Shown one piece after another: positions 17,794-36,641 of a stretch of DNA of 56,628 nt (position 1 is its first letter; the number at the start of each line of letters is the position of its first letter). The translations under genes were made by a program, and so were the position numbers. Under the pieces are notes generated by a model that made no database searches, had not been told where the DNA came from, and saw only the letters and a list, made by a program, of their open reading frames with translations. The DNA comes from Thioalkalivibrio sp. (GTDB taxonomy: Bacteria > Pseudomonadota > Gammaproteobacteria > Ectothiorhodospirales > Ectothiorhodospiraceae), in assembly GCF_007692535.1 (NCBI RefSeq), contig NZ_REBW01000075.1:1-56628 (forward strand), in the 5' to 3' direction.

Positions 17794-18940
17794 CGATGGT
17801 ACTGGACGGGATCTGGCCAAGAGGAAACTGTTGAAAGCCGGTTTCGGCGGGTTGTGTGCATTGTGCCTTGCCGGGGTCGGGGGCCGGGCGATACGCACTC
17901 AGGCGAGCCCTGCCCCAAGGGGCCTGGTTCGGCCCAGACCCGGTAGATGGTTCAGGGAAGGGGCCGGGGGCCTGGTCCACTGTGAGCTGTGTCCCTGGGA
18001 GTGTGTGCTGGAGTCCGGCGAAACAGCGCGTTGCCGTGTGCGGAGCAACCAGGGTGGAATCGGGCATACGCTCGCGTACGGCAATCCTGTTCTGGTCCAG
18101 GAGGATCCGGTCGAACGCCTGCCGTTCTTTCACGTCTTGCCCTCCAGCAGAACGCTTTCCGTCTCGACCGCCGGGTGCAACCTCGCCTGCAAGTTCTGCG
18201 AGGTATGGGATATGGCATTGGTCGATCCGCACGAGGTGCATGCCTATGACATGCCGCCTGCCACCGTCATCGACCACGCCACGGCGGCCCATCTGAAGTC
18301 GGTCAGCTATGCCTTCGGCGAGCCGGTCGTGTTCTATGAATACATGTTCGAAACGGCGGAATTGGCCCGGGACGCGGGCCTCCTCAACCTGTTGCATACA
18401 GCCGGCTACATCCAGCCCGCTCCGCTGAAGGAACTGGCCGCCAGGATCGATGCGGCGAATGTCGACCTGAAGGGATTCGACGCCGCGTTCTACAGGGATA
18501 TCTGTGGCGGAGAGCTGGCCCCGGTGCTGGAGTCCCTGGTGTCGCTGAAACGGGCCGGGGTGCACCTGGAGATCACCAACATCCTGATACCCACGCTGAA
18601 TGATGATATCGGCAGCATCCGGCGCATGTGCGCCTGGATAAGGGACGAGCTCGGAGCGGATGTCCCGCTGCATTTTGCCCGGTTCTATCCACTGTACCGG
18701 CTTGCGAACCTGCCGCAGACGCCCGTCTCATCGCTCGACAGGGCGAGGGAGACGGCGCTGGAGGAAGGGCTGAGATATGTCTACGTCTCCAGGGTCACGG
18801 GTCATGCCGGCGAGAACACCTACTGCCCGAATTGCGCGGAGATCGTGATCGGGCGCGTAGGGTTCATTATCGACGAGGTGAATCTTAGCGGCGGCCGATG
18901 TTCGCATTGCGGGGAAGCCATTCCCGGCCGTTGGGCTTGA
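17783..18940 (+). CDS. AmrS-type (AmmeMemoRadiSam) radical SAM protein with N-terminal signal-like segment
   Basis: A 385-aa radical SAM protein. Order of parts: an N-terminal basic stretch and hydrophobic segment (KRKLLKAGFGGLCALCLAG, residues 13-31), a cysteine cluster C67-x2-C70-x3-C74 with C84, the cluster motif C132-x3-C136-x2-C139, and a C-terminal CxxC...CxxC with the ending CSHCGEAIPGRW characteristic of the AmrS family. AmrS enzymes are usually cytoplasmic and encoded with Memo and AMMECR1 genes, neither of which is in this window. KRKLLK is a weak Tat-like variant of RRxFLK; a membrane anchor is the other reading. GGAGG sits 4 bases before the ATG. The gene overlaps the membrane synthase gene and its stop is 1 bp from the stop of the converging PflX-like gene. 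Confidence 0.88.
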   Translation: MYSNDGTGRDLAKRKLLKAGFGGLCALCLAGVGGRAIRTQASPAPRGLVRPRPGRWFREGAGGLVHCELCPWECVLESGETARCRVRSNQGGIGHTLAYGNPVLVQEDPVERLPFFHVLPSSRTLSVSTAGCNLACKFCEVWDMALVDPHEVHAYDMPPATVIDHATAAHLKSVSYAFGEPVVFYEYMFETAELARDAGLLNLLHTAGYIQPAPLKELAARIDAANVDLKGFDAAFYRDICGGELAPVLESLVSLKRAGVHLEITNILIPTLNDDIGSIRRMCAWIRDELGADVPLHFARFYPLYRLANLPQTPVSSLDRARETALEEGLRYVYVSRVTGHAGENTYCPNCAEIVIGRVGFIIDEVNLSGGRCSHCGEAIPGRWA

Positions 18941-18941
18941 A

Positions 18942-20000
18942 TCACATCAGCCGGCGACGGTGTACCTCGGCCTGGGAAAGCGAACGCTCGTCGAGATTGC
19001 TCAAGCCAGCATCGTGGGCCCGTTCCATGGCCTCCAGGAATTCCTGCGAGGTGATCGCGCGGGCGATCGGTTCGTATTCGAAGGCGCGGTGTTCCACGCG
19101 ATACTGCGCCATGATGTTCACATAGGTGTCCTTGGGCAGGTTCGTCGCGATCCAGTCGACGAATTCCCGGGAACCGGCGACCCGGTTGGGCATCACGAGA
19201 TGACGAACCATCAGCCCGCGCAGGGCCACGCCGCGATCGTCGGTGACGACCCGGCCGACCTGCCGATGCATTTCCAGGATCGCCTGCTGGGCCATCTCCG
19301 GATAATCGCGTGCACCGGCGGTTGCGTAGAGCGCCGATTCGGCGCCGTCCATGAATTTGAGATCGGGGAGGTAGATATCCACGATGCCGTCGAGGAGCCT
19401 GATGTTCTCGACCAGCTCGTAACCGCCCGTGTTGTAGCAGATGGGCAACCTGAGCCCCTTTTCCGCGGCGATGAGAACGGCGTTGACGATGTTCGGCATC
19501 ACGTGAGTGGGTGTGACGACGTTGATGTTATGGCAGCCGCGTTCCTGCAGGTTCAGCATCATGTCGGCGAGATCGGCGTCACTGACCTCGCGGCCGAGTC
19601 CCGAATGAGCGATCGGCCAGTTCTGGCAGAACACGCAGCGCAGGTTGCAGTTGGAGAAGAAGATCGTGCCTGAGCCGCGTCGCCCGACCAGGGGCAGTTC
19701 CTCGCCGAAATGCGGCTGGTGGCTGTGGACCTTGACCCGGTCCGTGGCGTTGCAGAAACCCAGCTGACCGGCTCTGCGGTTGACCCCGCATCGGCGCGGG
19801 CATAGCTCGCAGTGCTCGAACCGACGGTACGCCTCCTCGGCCCGTTCAGCGAGTCTGCCCTCGGCGTGCAAGCCCGCGTACGCGGGCTGCCAGGAGCCCG
19901 GTGGGTGCTCGGCAGTGGTTGTCCGCGAACACGCACCGAGATACGCGGCACTTCCGGCCAGGGCCATCTGTTTGAGAAAGGTTCTGCGCGTCAGTGACAT
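18942..20000 (-). CDS. PflX-like (COG1313) radical SAM protein with Tat lipoprotein signal
   Basis: A 352-aa radical SAM protein. The N-terminus MSLTRRTFLKQMALAGSAAY carries a textbook twin-arginine motif (TRRTFLK), a hydrophobic segment and the lipobox LGAC with C24, predicting folded export and lipid anchoring. The core has C64-x2-C67-x3-C71 plus C83 and the radical SAM motif C118-x3-C122-x2-C125 (NCNLRCVFCQNW). The family is related to pyruvate formate-lyase activating enzymes, but the substrate is unknown. Export would be striking because SAM and flavodoxin-type reductants are cytoplasmic. GGGAG precedes the ATG and a promoter candidate lies at 60-87 bp upstream. It faces the AmrS-type gene tail to tail. 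Confidence 0.88.
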   Translation of the reverse strand: MSLTRRTFLKQMALAGSAAYLGACSRTTTAEHPPGSWQPAYAGLHAEGRLAERAEEAYRRFEHCELCPRRCGVNRRAGQLGFCNATDRVKVHSHQPHFGEELPLVGRRGSGTIFFSNCNLRCVFCQNWPIAHSGLGREVSDADLADMMLNLQERGCHNINVVTPTHVMPNIVNAVLIAAEKGLRLPICYNTGGYELVENIRLLDGIVDIYLPDLKFMDGAESALYATAGARDYPEMAQQAILEMHRQVGRVVTDDRGVALRGLMVRHLVMPNRVAGSREFVDWIATNLPKDTYVNIMAQYRVEHRAFEYEPIARAITSQEFLEAMERAHDAGLSNLDERSLSQAEVHRRRLM

Positions 20001-20059
20001 GGTGGAAACTCCCGGGAACAACTGGCTGCTACCGGAAAAGTTCTTGATGCTTATCTCTA

Positions 20060-20087
20060 AGTGTAGTAAAAAGCACCGGAAAATCAA
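20060..20087 (-). promoter_or_regulatory. Sigma-70-type promoter candidate for the Tat radical SAM gene
   Basis: Minus strand TTGATT (20082-20087), 16-bp spacer, TACACT (20060-20065), in an AT-rich island (about 20035-20095) that contrasts with its GC-rich surroundings. It would start transcription about 50 bp before the start codon. Confidence 0.5.
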
Positions 20088-20349
20088 TCTAATGGAGGCT
20101 GTCTCCCGCAAGCTCCGCGCGCGCTCGCACGGGCGGGTGGCGGATGTGGCAGACTCCCGCTGGGCACAGCCGGCGTTCCTGTTGATCCCGGGCGCTTCCG
20201 GGCAGCTTCCGGCTACCGTCAACGGGCAGACTCTCCTGCTCCGGGTCCGCCTGCGACCAGCGCAGCAAAAGGCGCTCCCGCAGGTATCACGACTCGGCAC
20301 CCGGGAGCCAAGACGCTGCCGAACCACGAAAGAAGGTTGAACCAGCAGA
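20088..20349. other. Gene-free region between divergent radical SAM gene and dusA
   Basis: About 260 bp of GC-rich sequence with no credible gene. Open frames on both strands cross it but show no family resemblance and unusual residue composition. It must hold the dusA leader; an AAGG near 20333 lies about 15 bases before the first dusA ATG. I looked for riboswitch consensus boxes, including cobalamin, and did not find a convincing match. Confidence 0.5.
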
Positions 20350-21378
20350 ATGCGTGTAGCTTCAGGTCACGACGGCATGAGACAGCTTCCCTCCACCCGG
20401 ACGGACGCGATCAGTCGCCGCTTCTGCGTCGCGCCGATGATGGACTGGACCGACCGCTGGTGCCGTCGTTTCCATCGCCTTCTGACCCGGGAGGCATTGC
20501 TGTACACGGAGATGCTGCACGCGAACGCGGTGGTCCGCGGCGACCGGCGGCATCTTCTCGGTCACGACGCCCACGAACACCCGGTTGCCGCTCAGCTTGG
20601 TGGCTCCGAGCCGCCGCTGCTTGCGGAGGCGGCGCGGATCTGTGCGGGCTTCGGTTATGACGAGATCAACCTGAACGTGGGTTGCCCCTCGGAGCGCGTC
20701 CAGTCCGGTGCCTTCGGAGCCTGCCTGATGGCCACACCGGATACGGTGGCGGAATGCGTGGAGGCGATGACCGCGGCCGTCTCGGTCCCGGTGACCGTGA
20801 AGCATCGGATCGGGATCGATGACCAGGATTCGCAGGCGGACCTGCATCGCTTCGTCAAGCGTGTGGCCGAGGCCGGCTGCCGGACCTTCATCGTCCATGC
20901 CAGGAAGGCCTGGCTGAAGGGGCTCAGCCCGGCCGCGAACCGGGATGTGCCGCCGTTGGACTATGAACGCGTCTATCGGCTGAAACAGGAATTTCCGGAG
21001 CTCGAGATCATCGTGAACGGTGGAATCCAGAGCGCCGAGGAAGGGCTCGGGCACCTGCCCGCCGTCGATGGGGTCATGCTGGGTCGGACGGCCTATTATC
21101 GTCCCCTCGAACTCGCGCAGGTGGACCGTATCTATTACGGCGCGCAACGGGATCCGAGTCGCGCGGAGGTGGTCGACGGGCTGGTCGCACTGGCGGAAGA
21201 GATGTGCTCGCGGGACATCCCGATGGTGCGCCTGACCCGGCATATCCTGGGACTGTTCCATGGTACGCCGGGGGCACGGCACTGGCGCCGCGTACTCACC
21301 GAGGAAGTGCGCCGCGGGGGTTGCGGGCCGGAGCTGATCGAGTGGGCGGTGGGTTCCTGTCTGCAGAAATCCGCCTGA
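20350..21378 (+). CDS. dusA: tRNA-dihydrouridine(20/20a) synthase
   Basis: A 342-aa FMN enzyme that reduces uridines 20 and 20a in the tRNA D-loop. The start of the barrel RRFCVAPMMDWTDR and the active-site loop NVGCPSERVQSGAFGACLM, including the catalytic cysteine of NVGCPS, are typical. The segment RKAWLKGLSPAANRDVPPL is a marker of the DusA subgroup rather than DusB or DusC. E. coli DusA is about 330 aa; the second in-frame ATG (20377) would shorten this one by nine residues and is a plausible start. It converges on gltD. Confidence 0.94.
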   Translation: MRVASGHDGMRQLPSTRTDAISRRFCVAPMMDWTDRWCRRFHRLLTREALLYTEMLHANAVVRGDRRHLLGHDAHEHPVAAQLGGSEPPLLAEAARICAGFGYDEINLNVGCPSERVQSGAFGACLMATPDTVAECVEAMTAAVSVPVTVKHRIGIDDQDSQADLHRFVKRVAEAGCRTFIVHARKAWLKGLSPAANRDVPPLDYERVYRLKQEFPELEIIVNGGIQSAEEGLGHLPAVDGVMLGRTAYYRPLELAQVDRIYYGAQRDPSRAEVVDGLVALAEEMCSRDIPMVRLTRHILGLFHGTPGARHWRRVLTEEVRRGGCGPELIEWAVGSCLQKSA

Positions 21379-21410
21379 GCGACGGTTGAGTCACCGCAGG
21401 GGCGTTGAGG

Positions 21411-21446
21411 GGGAGGGGGCCGAGGCGCGCAGCCACCCCCCCTCCC
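21411..21446. terminator. Purine-rich stem-loop between converging dusA and gltD
   Basis: GGGAGGGGG (21411-21419) can pair with CCCCCTCCC (21438-21446) across an 18-base loop, in the 71-bp gap between the two stop codons. There is no T tract, so it is not a standard intrinsic terminator; it could still separate the converging units. The G-tract arm could alternatively form a G-quadruplex. Confidence 0.3.
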
Positions 21447-21449
21447 GGG

Positions 21450-22908
21450 TCAGCGCGGCAGGTCCGAGGCGCCCATCAGCCACTCGTCGACGGCGCGGGC
21501 GCACTGCCGGCCCTCGCGGATGGCCCAGACGACGAGGGACTGCCCGCGCCGCATGTCGCCCGCGGCGAACAGGCCGTCGACATTCGTGTAGTAGGCCTTC
21601 GCGCCTTCGGTGCTGCCCTTGATGTTGCCGCGCGGATCGAGCTCCAGGTTGGCCTTCCCCTGCAGTTCGGCGATCATGCCTTCGTGCACCGGATGCACGA
21701 ACCCCATGGCCAGCAGCACCAGGTCGGCTTTCATCTCTCCCTCGCTGCCGGGTACCTCGGACATCTTCCAGCGGCCCTGCTCGTCGCGGTCCCAGCGCAC
21801 GAGCGCGTAGCGCAGTGCGCGCACGTTGCCGCGACCGTCGTCCACGAAGCCCTTGGTCGCGACGTTCCACATCCGCTCGCAGCCTTCTTCCTGGGAGCTC
21901 GAGGTGCGCAGTCGGTTCGGCCACTCGGGCCAGGTCAGGCCCTTGTCTTCCTTTGCCGGGGGCTTGTCCAGGATCTCGATCTGGGTGACCGACCGTGCGC
22001 CGTGGCGGTTCGACGTGCCGATGCAGTCCGAGCCCGTATCACCACCGCCGATGACGACCACGTGCTTGTCGCCGGCGCTGATGAACTCATCCTCGGGCAC
22101 GAACAATCCCTGGACCCGCTTGCTGTTGCGGGTCAGGAAGTCCATCGCGAAATGAACGCCGTTGAGGTCCCGGCCGGGCAACGGCAGGTCGCGCGGCGCC
22201 TCGGAGCCCCCGGCAAGGATCACGGCGTCGTATTCTTCCTGCAATCGGGACACGGGGATGTCCGTACCGATGTGGGAATTGGTGTGAAACTCCACCCCTT
22301 CGGTGCGCATCTGCGCCATGCGCCGGTCGATGAGGTGCTTGCTCAGCTTGAAGTCGGGGATGCCGTAGCGGAGGAGGCCGCCGATGCGATTGGCCTTTTC
22401 GAAGATGGCCACCTGATGGCCGACACGGGCGAGTTGCTGCGCGCAGGCGAGTCCTGCTGGGCCCGAGCCGACGATGGCGATCTTCTTGCCCGTGCGCCGC
22501 TGCGCAACCTGGGGCTTGATCCAGTTCTCCTCCCAGGCCTTGTCGACGATCGCACACTCGATGGTCTTGATCGTGACCGGCACGTCATCGAGATTGAGAG
22601 TGCAGGCAGCCTCGCAGGGTGCCGGGCAGATCCGCCCGGTGAACTCGGGGAAGTTGTTCGTCGAGTGCAGCGTCTCGATGGCCTGCAGCCAGTCGCCCTG
22701 ATAGACCAGATCGTTCCAGTCGGGGATCAGGTTGTCGACCGGGCAGCCCTGGTGACAATAGGGGATACCGCAATCCATGCAACGCGCACCCTGTTCCCGG
22801 ACTTCCCCCTCCGGCATCGGGATGACGAACTCCTCGTAGTGAACGATCCGGTCGGATGCGGGCTCGTAACGCCGGTCGCGGCGCTCGTATTCGATGAATC
22901 CAGTTGGC

Positions 22909-22916
<8 letters not shown>
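21450..22916 (-). CDS. gltD: Glutamate synthase small subunit
   Basis: A 488-aa Fe-S flavoprotein that takes electrons from NAD(P)H and passes them to GltB. The N-terminal cysteine-rich region ([16 protein letters not shown] and [14 protein letters not shown]) binds two [4Fe-4S] clusters. An FAD site ([17 protein letters not shown]) and an NAD(P)H site ([15 protein letters not shown]) follow, as in the usual 470-490-aa subunit. The start codon overlaps the gltB stop by 8 bases (ATGGGTAA), so translation is coupled and subunits are made in proportion. Confidence 0.96.
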
Positions 22917-27582
<4,666 letters not shown>

Positions 27583-28031
27583 CAGTTGGACCTCGTTTGG
27601 TACCTGGTTGATACGGGACGCCTGCGGATTCGCGGGCTGATCGTGCCTCTTTCGGCACGAACGCCGGCGGACCCTGCGGGATCCGACGTTCCAGCCGGAT
27701 TCCTGCGTGCGCGCAAGCTTATTCAAGAGGCAGCAATCGTGCCATTTCTTGGACGCGTCATGGGGCGAAAGCACGCCTCGCGCCGGCCCGTTACGCGTCA
27801 AGATGGGGCATGTCGAAGGCCGCATGCACCACGATCGACCCCGCAGCCCGACGCCGCCCCGTCGGAAGGAAGCAAGAACAGGACGATGCTCGCCCTGCCC
27901 AGCCAGAAAAACTACCCCGCAAACGGTCACAGGGTCAAGAACGATAGCCCAGAACGACGGGCCCGGCCATTCTCCGCCGCGCCGAACCCGTTCCCCCGCG
28001 CCTTCCGACCACTGACGTCTGACCCCGTGGC
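27583..28031. other. Intergenic region upstream of gltB
   Basis: About 450 bp without a credible gene, between the stop of roxA and the start of gltB, both on the minus strand. It contains the sigma-54-like promoter at 27729-27744 and, about 90 bp further upstream, a single TGCACCA (27825-27831) that matches half of an NtrC-type site; no full dyad was found. I see no RNA gene or repeat in the rest. Confidence 0.5.
27729..27744 (-). promoter_or_regulatory. Sigma-54 (RpoN)-type promoter candidate for gltB
   Basis: The minus strand reads TGGCACGATTGCTGCC, with the invariant GG and GC exactly 10 bases apart and 5 more positions matching the TGGCACG-N4-TTGC consensus. It would start transcription about 137 bases before the gltB ATG. 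Sigma-54 control is common for nitrogen-assimilation genes, which supports the call. Confidence 0.5.
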
Positions 28032-29186
28032 TTACAACGTCTGTTCGCCATCGGCCTCGATCCAGCCGCGCGTCAACAGGTCCTGAAGCGTCGAAGCCAG
28101 TTGCGGCAGCCGGTCTATCCACACCCGCGGCGTGACCGTCGGCAGTGCGCAGAATTCGTCCGCGTCCGGAATCGTCAGCGCCGCGGCAGGGACGGCGTGT
28201 CCCCCGAGAAACAGCGTTCGGTCACCCGCGTTCCCGCTCCAGAAGCGCCGGAGGGCGGGATCGAAGCGGTAGCGCTGGGTGGGGTCCAGCGTCGCGGGGG
28301 CTTCTTCCGCGTCCGGCTCCCGGTCCGGCGGTCGTGTCAGGAACTCGCCCAGAAACCGATCCAGGTCTTTCGTGTTCGCGCCGAGGTGGGTGAGCAGCCC
28401 TGCGCGCAGGGCAGCGAGGTCCTCGGCGCCGATTTCACGGGCGCGCTCGACCGGGCTGCGACCCGGGTCTTCAAACAGTTCGGGTCCGGTCACGGCGAGC
28501 CGATCCTCCAACAGCGCCGCAAGAAGGTCGCGCCAGGCCGGTGCACGGAAGCCGATGGACCAGGTCATGCAGTCATCATCCAGGGACAGGCCGAGATGCG
28601 GAACACCCGGCGGGAGATAGAGCATGTCACCCGGCTCGAGGACCCATTCGCGGCTGGCGTCGAAGCTGCGGAGGATGGCCAACGGCAGGGCAGGCAGGCA
28701 GATCGGGGACTTCGGCGGCGGTTCCTGGATCTGCCAGCGCCGCCGTCCCTGGGCCTGAAACAGGAAGACGTCATAGGCGTCGATGTGAGGCCCGACGGAT
28801 CCTTCCCGAGCTGCATAGGACACCATCAGGTCGTCACGGCGCCAGTGCGGGATGAAATCGAATCGGCGCAGCCAGTCCGGGCCGTTGTCCCAGTATTGCT
28901 CCATTTCGGAGACGAGCAGGGTCCAGGCGGTTGCGGGCAGGTCGGCGAAGCGCTTCGGGTCGAAGGGGCCGTATTCGACGCGCCAATCCCTCTGCTCGGG
29001 ATGGCCGAGCACCAGACGCGAGCGGACACCCGGTTCGCAGGCGAGGCCGGCCAGTTCGTCGGCCGGGATGGGATTGACGAAATCCGGCACTGCCGCACGG
29101 ACGAGCAGCGGCCGTTGCTGCCAATAGTCGCGCAGAAACTCCGCAGGGGTCAGCCCTCCGAGCAGTGGGTCCGGTTGGCGCGGCAC
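28032..29186 (-). CDS. roxA: Ribosomal protein uL16 3-hydroxylase (JmjC-type)
   Basis: A 384-aa 2-oxoglutarate/Fe(II) oxygenase of the YcfD/RoxA family, which hydroxylates an arginine of ribosomal protein L16. The iron ligands H134-x-D136 (GPHIDAYD) and H197 ([10 protein letters not shown]) are visible in the cupin barrel; the C-terminal part forms the dimerisation/winged-helix region. Length matches E. coli YcfD (373 aa). It follows purB by 9 bp on the same strand; in E. coli the gene is also in the purB neighbourhood (purB-phoPQ-roxA), so both sequence and context support the name. Confidence 0.92.
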   Translation of the reverse strand: MPRQPDPLLGGLTPAEFLRDYWQQRPLLVRAAVPDFVNPIPADELAGLACEPGVRSRLVLGHPEQRDWRVEYGPFDPKRFADLPATAWTLLVSEMEQYWDNGPDWLRRFDFIPHWRRDDLMVSYAAREGSVGPHIDAYDVFLFQAQGRRRWQIQEPPPKSPICLPALPLAILRSFDASREWVLEPGDMLYLPPGVPHLGLSLDDDCMTWSIGFRAPAWRDLLAALLEDRLAVTGPELFEDPGRSPVERAREIGAEDLAALRAGLLTHLGANTKDLDRFLGEFLTRPPDREPDAEEAPATLDPTQRYRFDPALRRFWSGNAGDRTLFLGGHAVPAAALTIPDADEFCALPTVTPRVWIDRLPQLASTLQDLLTRGWIEADGEQTL

Positions 29187-29195
29187 CGGCTCGGC

Positions 29196-32022
<2,827 letters not shown>

Positions 32023-32037
32023 AGGTCTGACGCCCAT

Positions 32038-32068
32038 CCCCACTCTCCCGATGAAGGGAGAGATGGGG
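32038..32068. terminator. Stem-loop between converging fumC and acnA
   Basis: CCCCA-CTCTCCC (32038-32049) pairs with GGGAGAG-A-TGGGG (32056-32068): 12 bp with one bulged A and a 6-base loop, halfway between the two stops. There is no clear T tract on either strand, so termination is inferred from position. Elements of this CTCTCCC/GGGAGAG form are often dispersed between genes. Confidence 0.45.
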
Positions 32069-32088
32069 CGGTCCGTCAGCCGGGTTGG

Positions 32089-34839
<2,751 letters not shown>

Positions 34840-34856
34840 GGGGTCGGCTCCAGGTT

Positions 34857-35486
34857 TCAGTTGTTGAGTCGATGCAGCAGATCGCGGGCCTCATGGATCA
34901 GGCGGTTGCGTCCGAGGAGCAGCTTCCAGCGAGAGCCCCCGGCCTGGCGCCAGAGTACCGCGGCACGAATGCCGGCGAGCAGTGTCGCCCGGATGCGTGC
35001 GGCCACGTTGGGATTGGAGAGGTGGGTCTGTTCGCCCTGTACGATGATGCGAGGCCCGAGCTTGGAGATCGACTCCTGGTAGACGTCGGCCAGGCGGGCG
35101 ATGACACTCTCATGGGTCATGTTGAAGTATTCGACCTGACGCTCGGCTGCCTTCAGCCCGTCACCCAGGGCCTCTAGCATGTCGGGACGTGCCTGCAGCT
35201 TGCGTTCAAGGAAAATCAGGCCGATCGCGTACCGGGTGATCTCCATGTCCGGGGGCTTTCCGCCGGACTTGAGTTGCACCTCGATCCGTTCCAGGCCGGT
35301 GCGCAGGTTGGCCTCTCCGCGGAAGATGTCCTGGGGCGCCTCCACGTCGAACGCGAACAGGCTGCCGATGAGGATCTCGAACTCGTGTTCGTCGCAGTGC
35401 CCCCGCCAGGCGAGATCCTTCACAATGGACGCGGCCTGGAAGATCGCGGCCAGGGCCAGGGTTCGGTTGTAGTCGGTGCGCTCCAA
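34857..35486 (-). CDS. hflD: HflD (YcfC), high-frequency lysogenisation protein homolog
   Basis: A 209-aa mostly helical protein of the HflD family, associated with the inner membrane in E. coli where it influences lambda CII stability. It shows the family start ([25 protein letters not shown]) and the [22 protein letters not shown] region near the C-terminus. Its cellular role outside phage biology is unclear. It sits directly after mnmA (42-bp gap), as in E. coli and many gammaproteobacteria, and before acnA. Confidence 0.93.
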   Translation of the reverse strand: MERTDYNRTLALAAIFQAASIVKDLAWRGHCDEHEFEILIGSLFAFDVEAPQDIFRGEANLRTGLERIEVQLKSGGKPPDMEITRYAIGLIFLERKLQARPDMLEALGDGLKAAERQVEYFNMTHESVIARLADVYQESISKLGPRIIVQGEQTHLSNPNVAARIRATLLAGIRAAVLWRQAGGSRWKLLLGRNRLIHEARDLLHRLNN

Positions 35487-35528
35487 GAGTGGCGATTCTC
35501 GCGTCTGGGCCAGGGGATCGGGAGGCTA

Positions 35529-36641
35529 CTATACCGGAAGAACGGCCCCGGGCCCCGTATCCCCGGCGGCGATGACGGCTCCGCCCAAGCACTCGCGGTC
35601 GCGGTAAAAGACGATGGACTGCCCTGGGGTGACGGCCCGTTGCGGGGTGGCGAAGTGCACCGAGAGGGAATCAGGGCCGGATGCCGCGATGCGGACCGGC
35701 TGCAGGGGCTGACGATGCCGGATGCGCGCCTGCAGGGGTTCTCCGGCTGCAGGCGGGTGCAGGATCCAGTGCGGTGCCTCGGTCACCAGGCTGCCGCTGA
35801 GCAGCAGCGGATGGTCGCTTTTCTGCGCGGCGATCAGCCGGTTGCGGTCCGTGTCCTTGGCCACCACGTACCAGGGCGACTCCCCGGCCCCCGCGACGCC
35901 GCCGATGCCGAGGCCCTGGCGTTGGCCCAGGGTATAGAACATCAGTCCCCGATGCCGGCCGATGACGCTACCTTCGGGGGTGCAGATGTCGCCTTCGGGC
36001 GCGCGCAGGTAGCGCGCGAGGAAATCCCGGAAACGCCGCTCGCCGATGAAGCAGATGCCGGTGCTGTCCCTGCGCGCGTGGTTGGGGAGCCCCATTTCGA
36101 GGGCCAGGCGGCGGACCTCCGTCTTCTGCAGCGGACCCAGGGGAAACAGCGCCGGTCGCAGCTGTTCCTGGGTCAGGCGGCAGAGGAAGTAGGTCTGATC
36201 CTTGTTTTCGTCGGCCGCGCGGAGCAGGCGTGAGCCATCGGTTTGATGCAGCGTGTCCGCGTAGTGCCCGCTGGCGACGTGGCTGGCACCCAGCCTCCGG
36301 GCGTGATCAAGCAGAGCGGGGAACTTGACCTCGCGATTACAGAGAATGTCCGGGTTCGGTGTTCGTCCCGCCCGGTATTCGGAGAGGAAGTGGGTGAAGA
36401 CCCGATCCCAGTAATCGGCCGAATAATTGGCCTTGTGCAGCGGGATGCCGAGCACCGTGGCCACCTCGCGCGCCATGGCCAGATCGGCTTCGGCAGCGCA
36501 GTAGCCGGGTTCGTCGTCCTCCTCCCAGTTCTTCATGAACAGGCCCTCGACCCGGTAGCCCGCCGCGAGGAGGCGGGCGCCCGCCACCGCAGAGTCCACC
36601 CCGCCGGACAGACCCAGAATGACTCTGGCGGTGTCCGTCAT
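35529..36641 (-). CDS. mnmA: tRNA 2-thiouridylase MnmA
   Basis: A 370-aa PP-loop ATPase that adenylates U34 of tRNA-Lys, -Glu and -Gln and transfers sulfur to C2. The PP-loop SGGVDS is at residues 12-17; the catalytic cysteines are C101 (NPDILCNREVKF) and C197 (TGICFIGER), the pair used for persulfide relay. Length matches E. coli (368). Its start overlaps the nudJ stop by 4 bases. MnmC, which acts on the same nucleoside, is encoded at 5430-7247. Confidence 0.97.
   Translation of the reverse strand: MTDTARVILGLSGGVDSAVAGARLLAAGYRVEGLFMKNWEEDDEPGYCAAEADLAMAREVATVLGIPLHKANYSADYWDRVFTHFLSEYRAGRTPNPDILCNREVKFPALLDHARRLGASHVASGHYADTLHQTDGSRLLRAADENKDQTYFLCRLTQEQLRPALFPLGPLQKTEVRRLALEMGLPNHARRDSTGICFIGERRFRDFLARYLRAPEGDICTPEGSVIGRHRGLMFYTLGQRQGLGIGGVAGAGESPWYVVAKDTDRNRLIAAQKSDHPLLLSGSLVTEAPHWILHPPAAGEPLQARIRHRQPLQPVRIAASGPDSLSVHFATPQRAVTPGQSIVFYRDRECLGGAVIAAGDTGPGAVLPV

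Noticed and set aside
20088-20349. Possible riboswitch upstream of dusA or of the Tat radical SAM gene
   Set aside because: No B12-box, thiamine, SAM or molybdenum-cofactor consensus could be aligned on either strand.
20350-21378. DusC or DusB assignment
   Set aside because: The RKAWLKGLSP segment and FGACLM loop are those of DusA.
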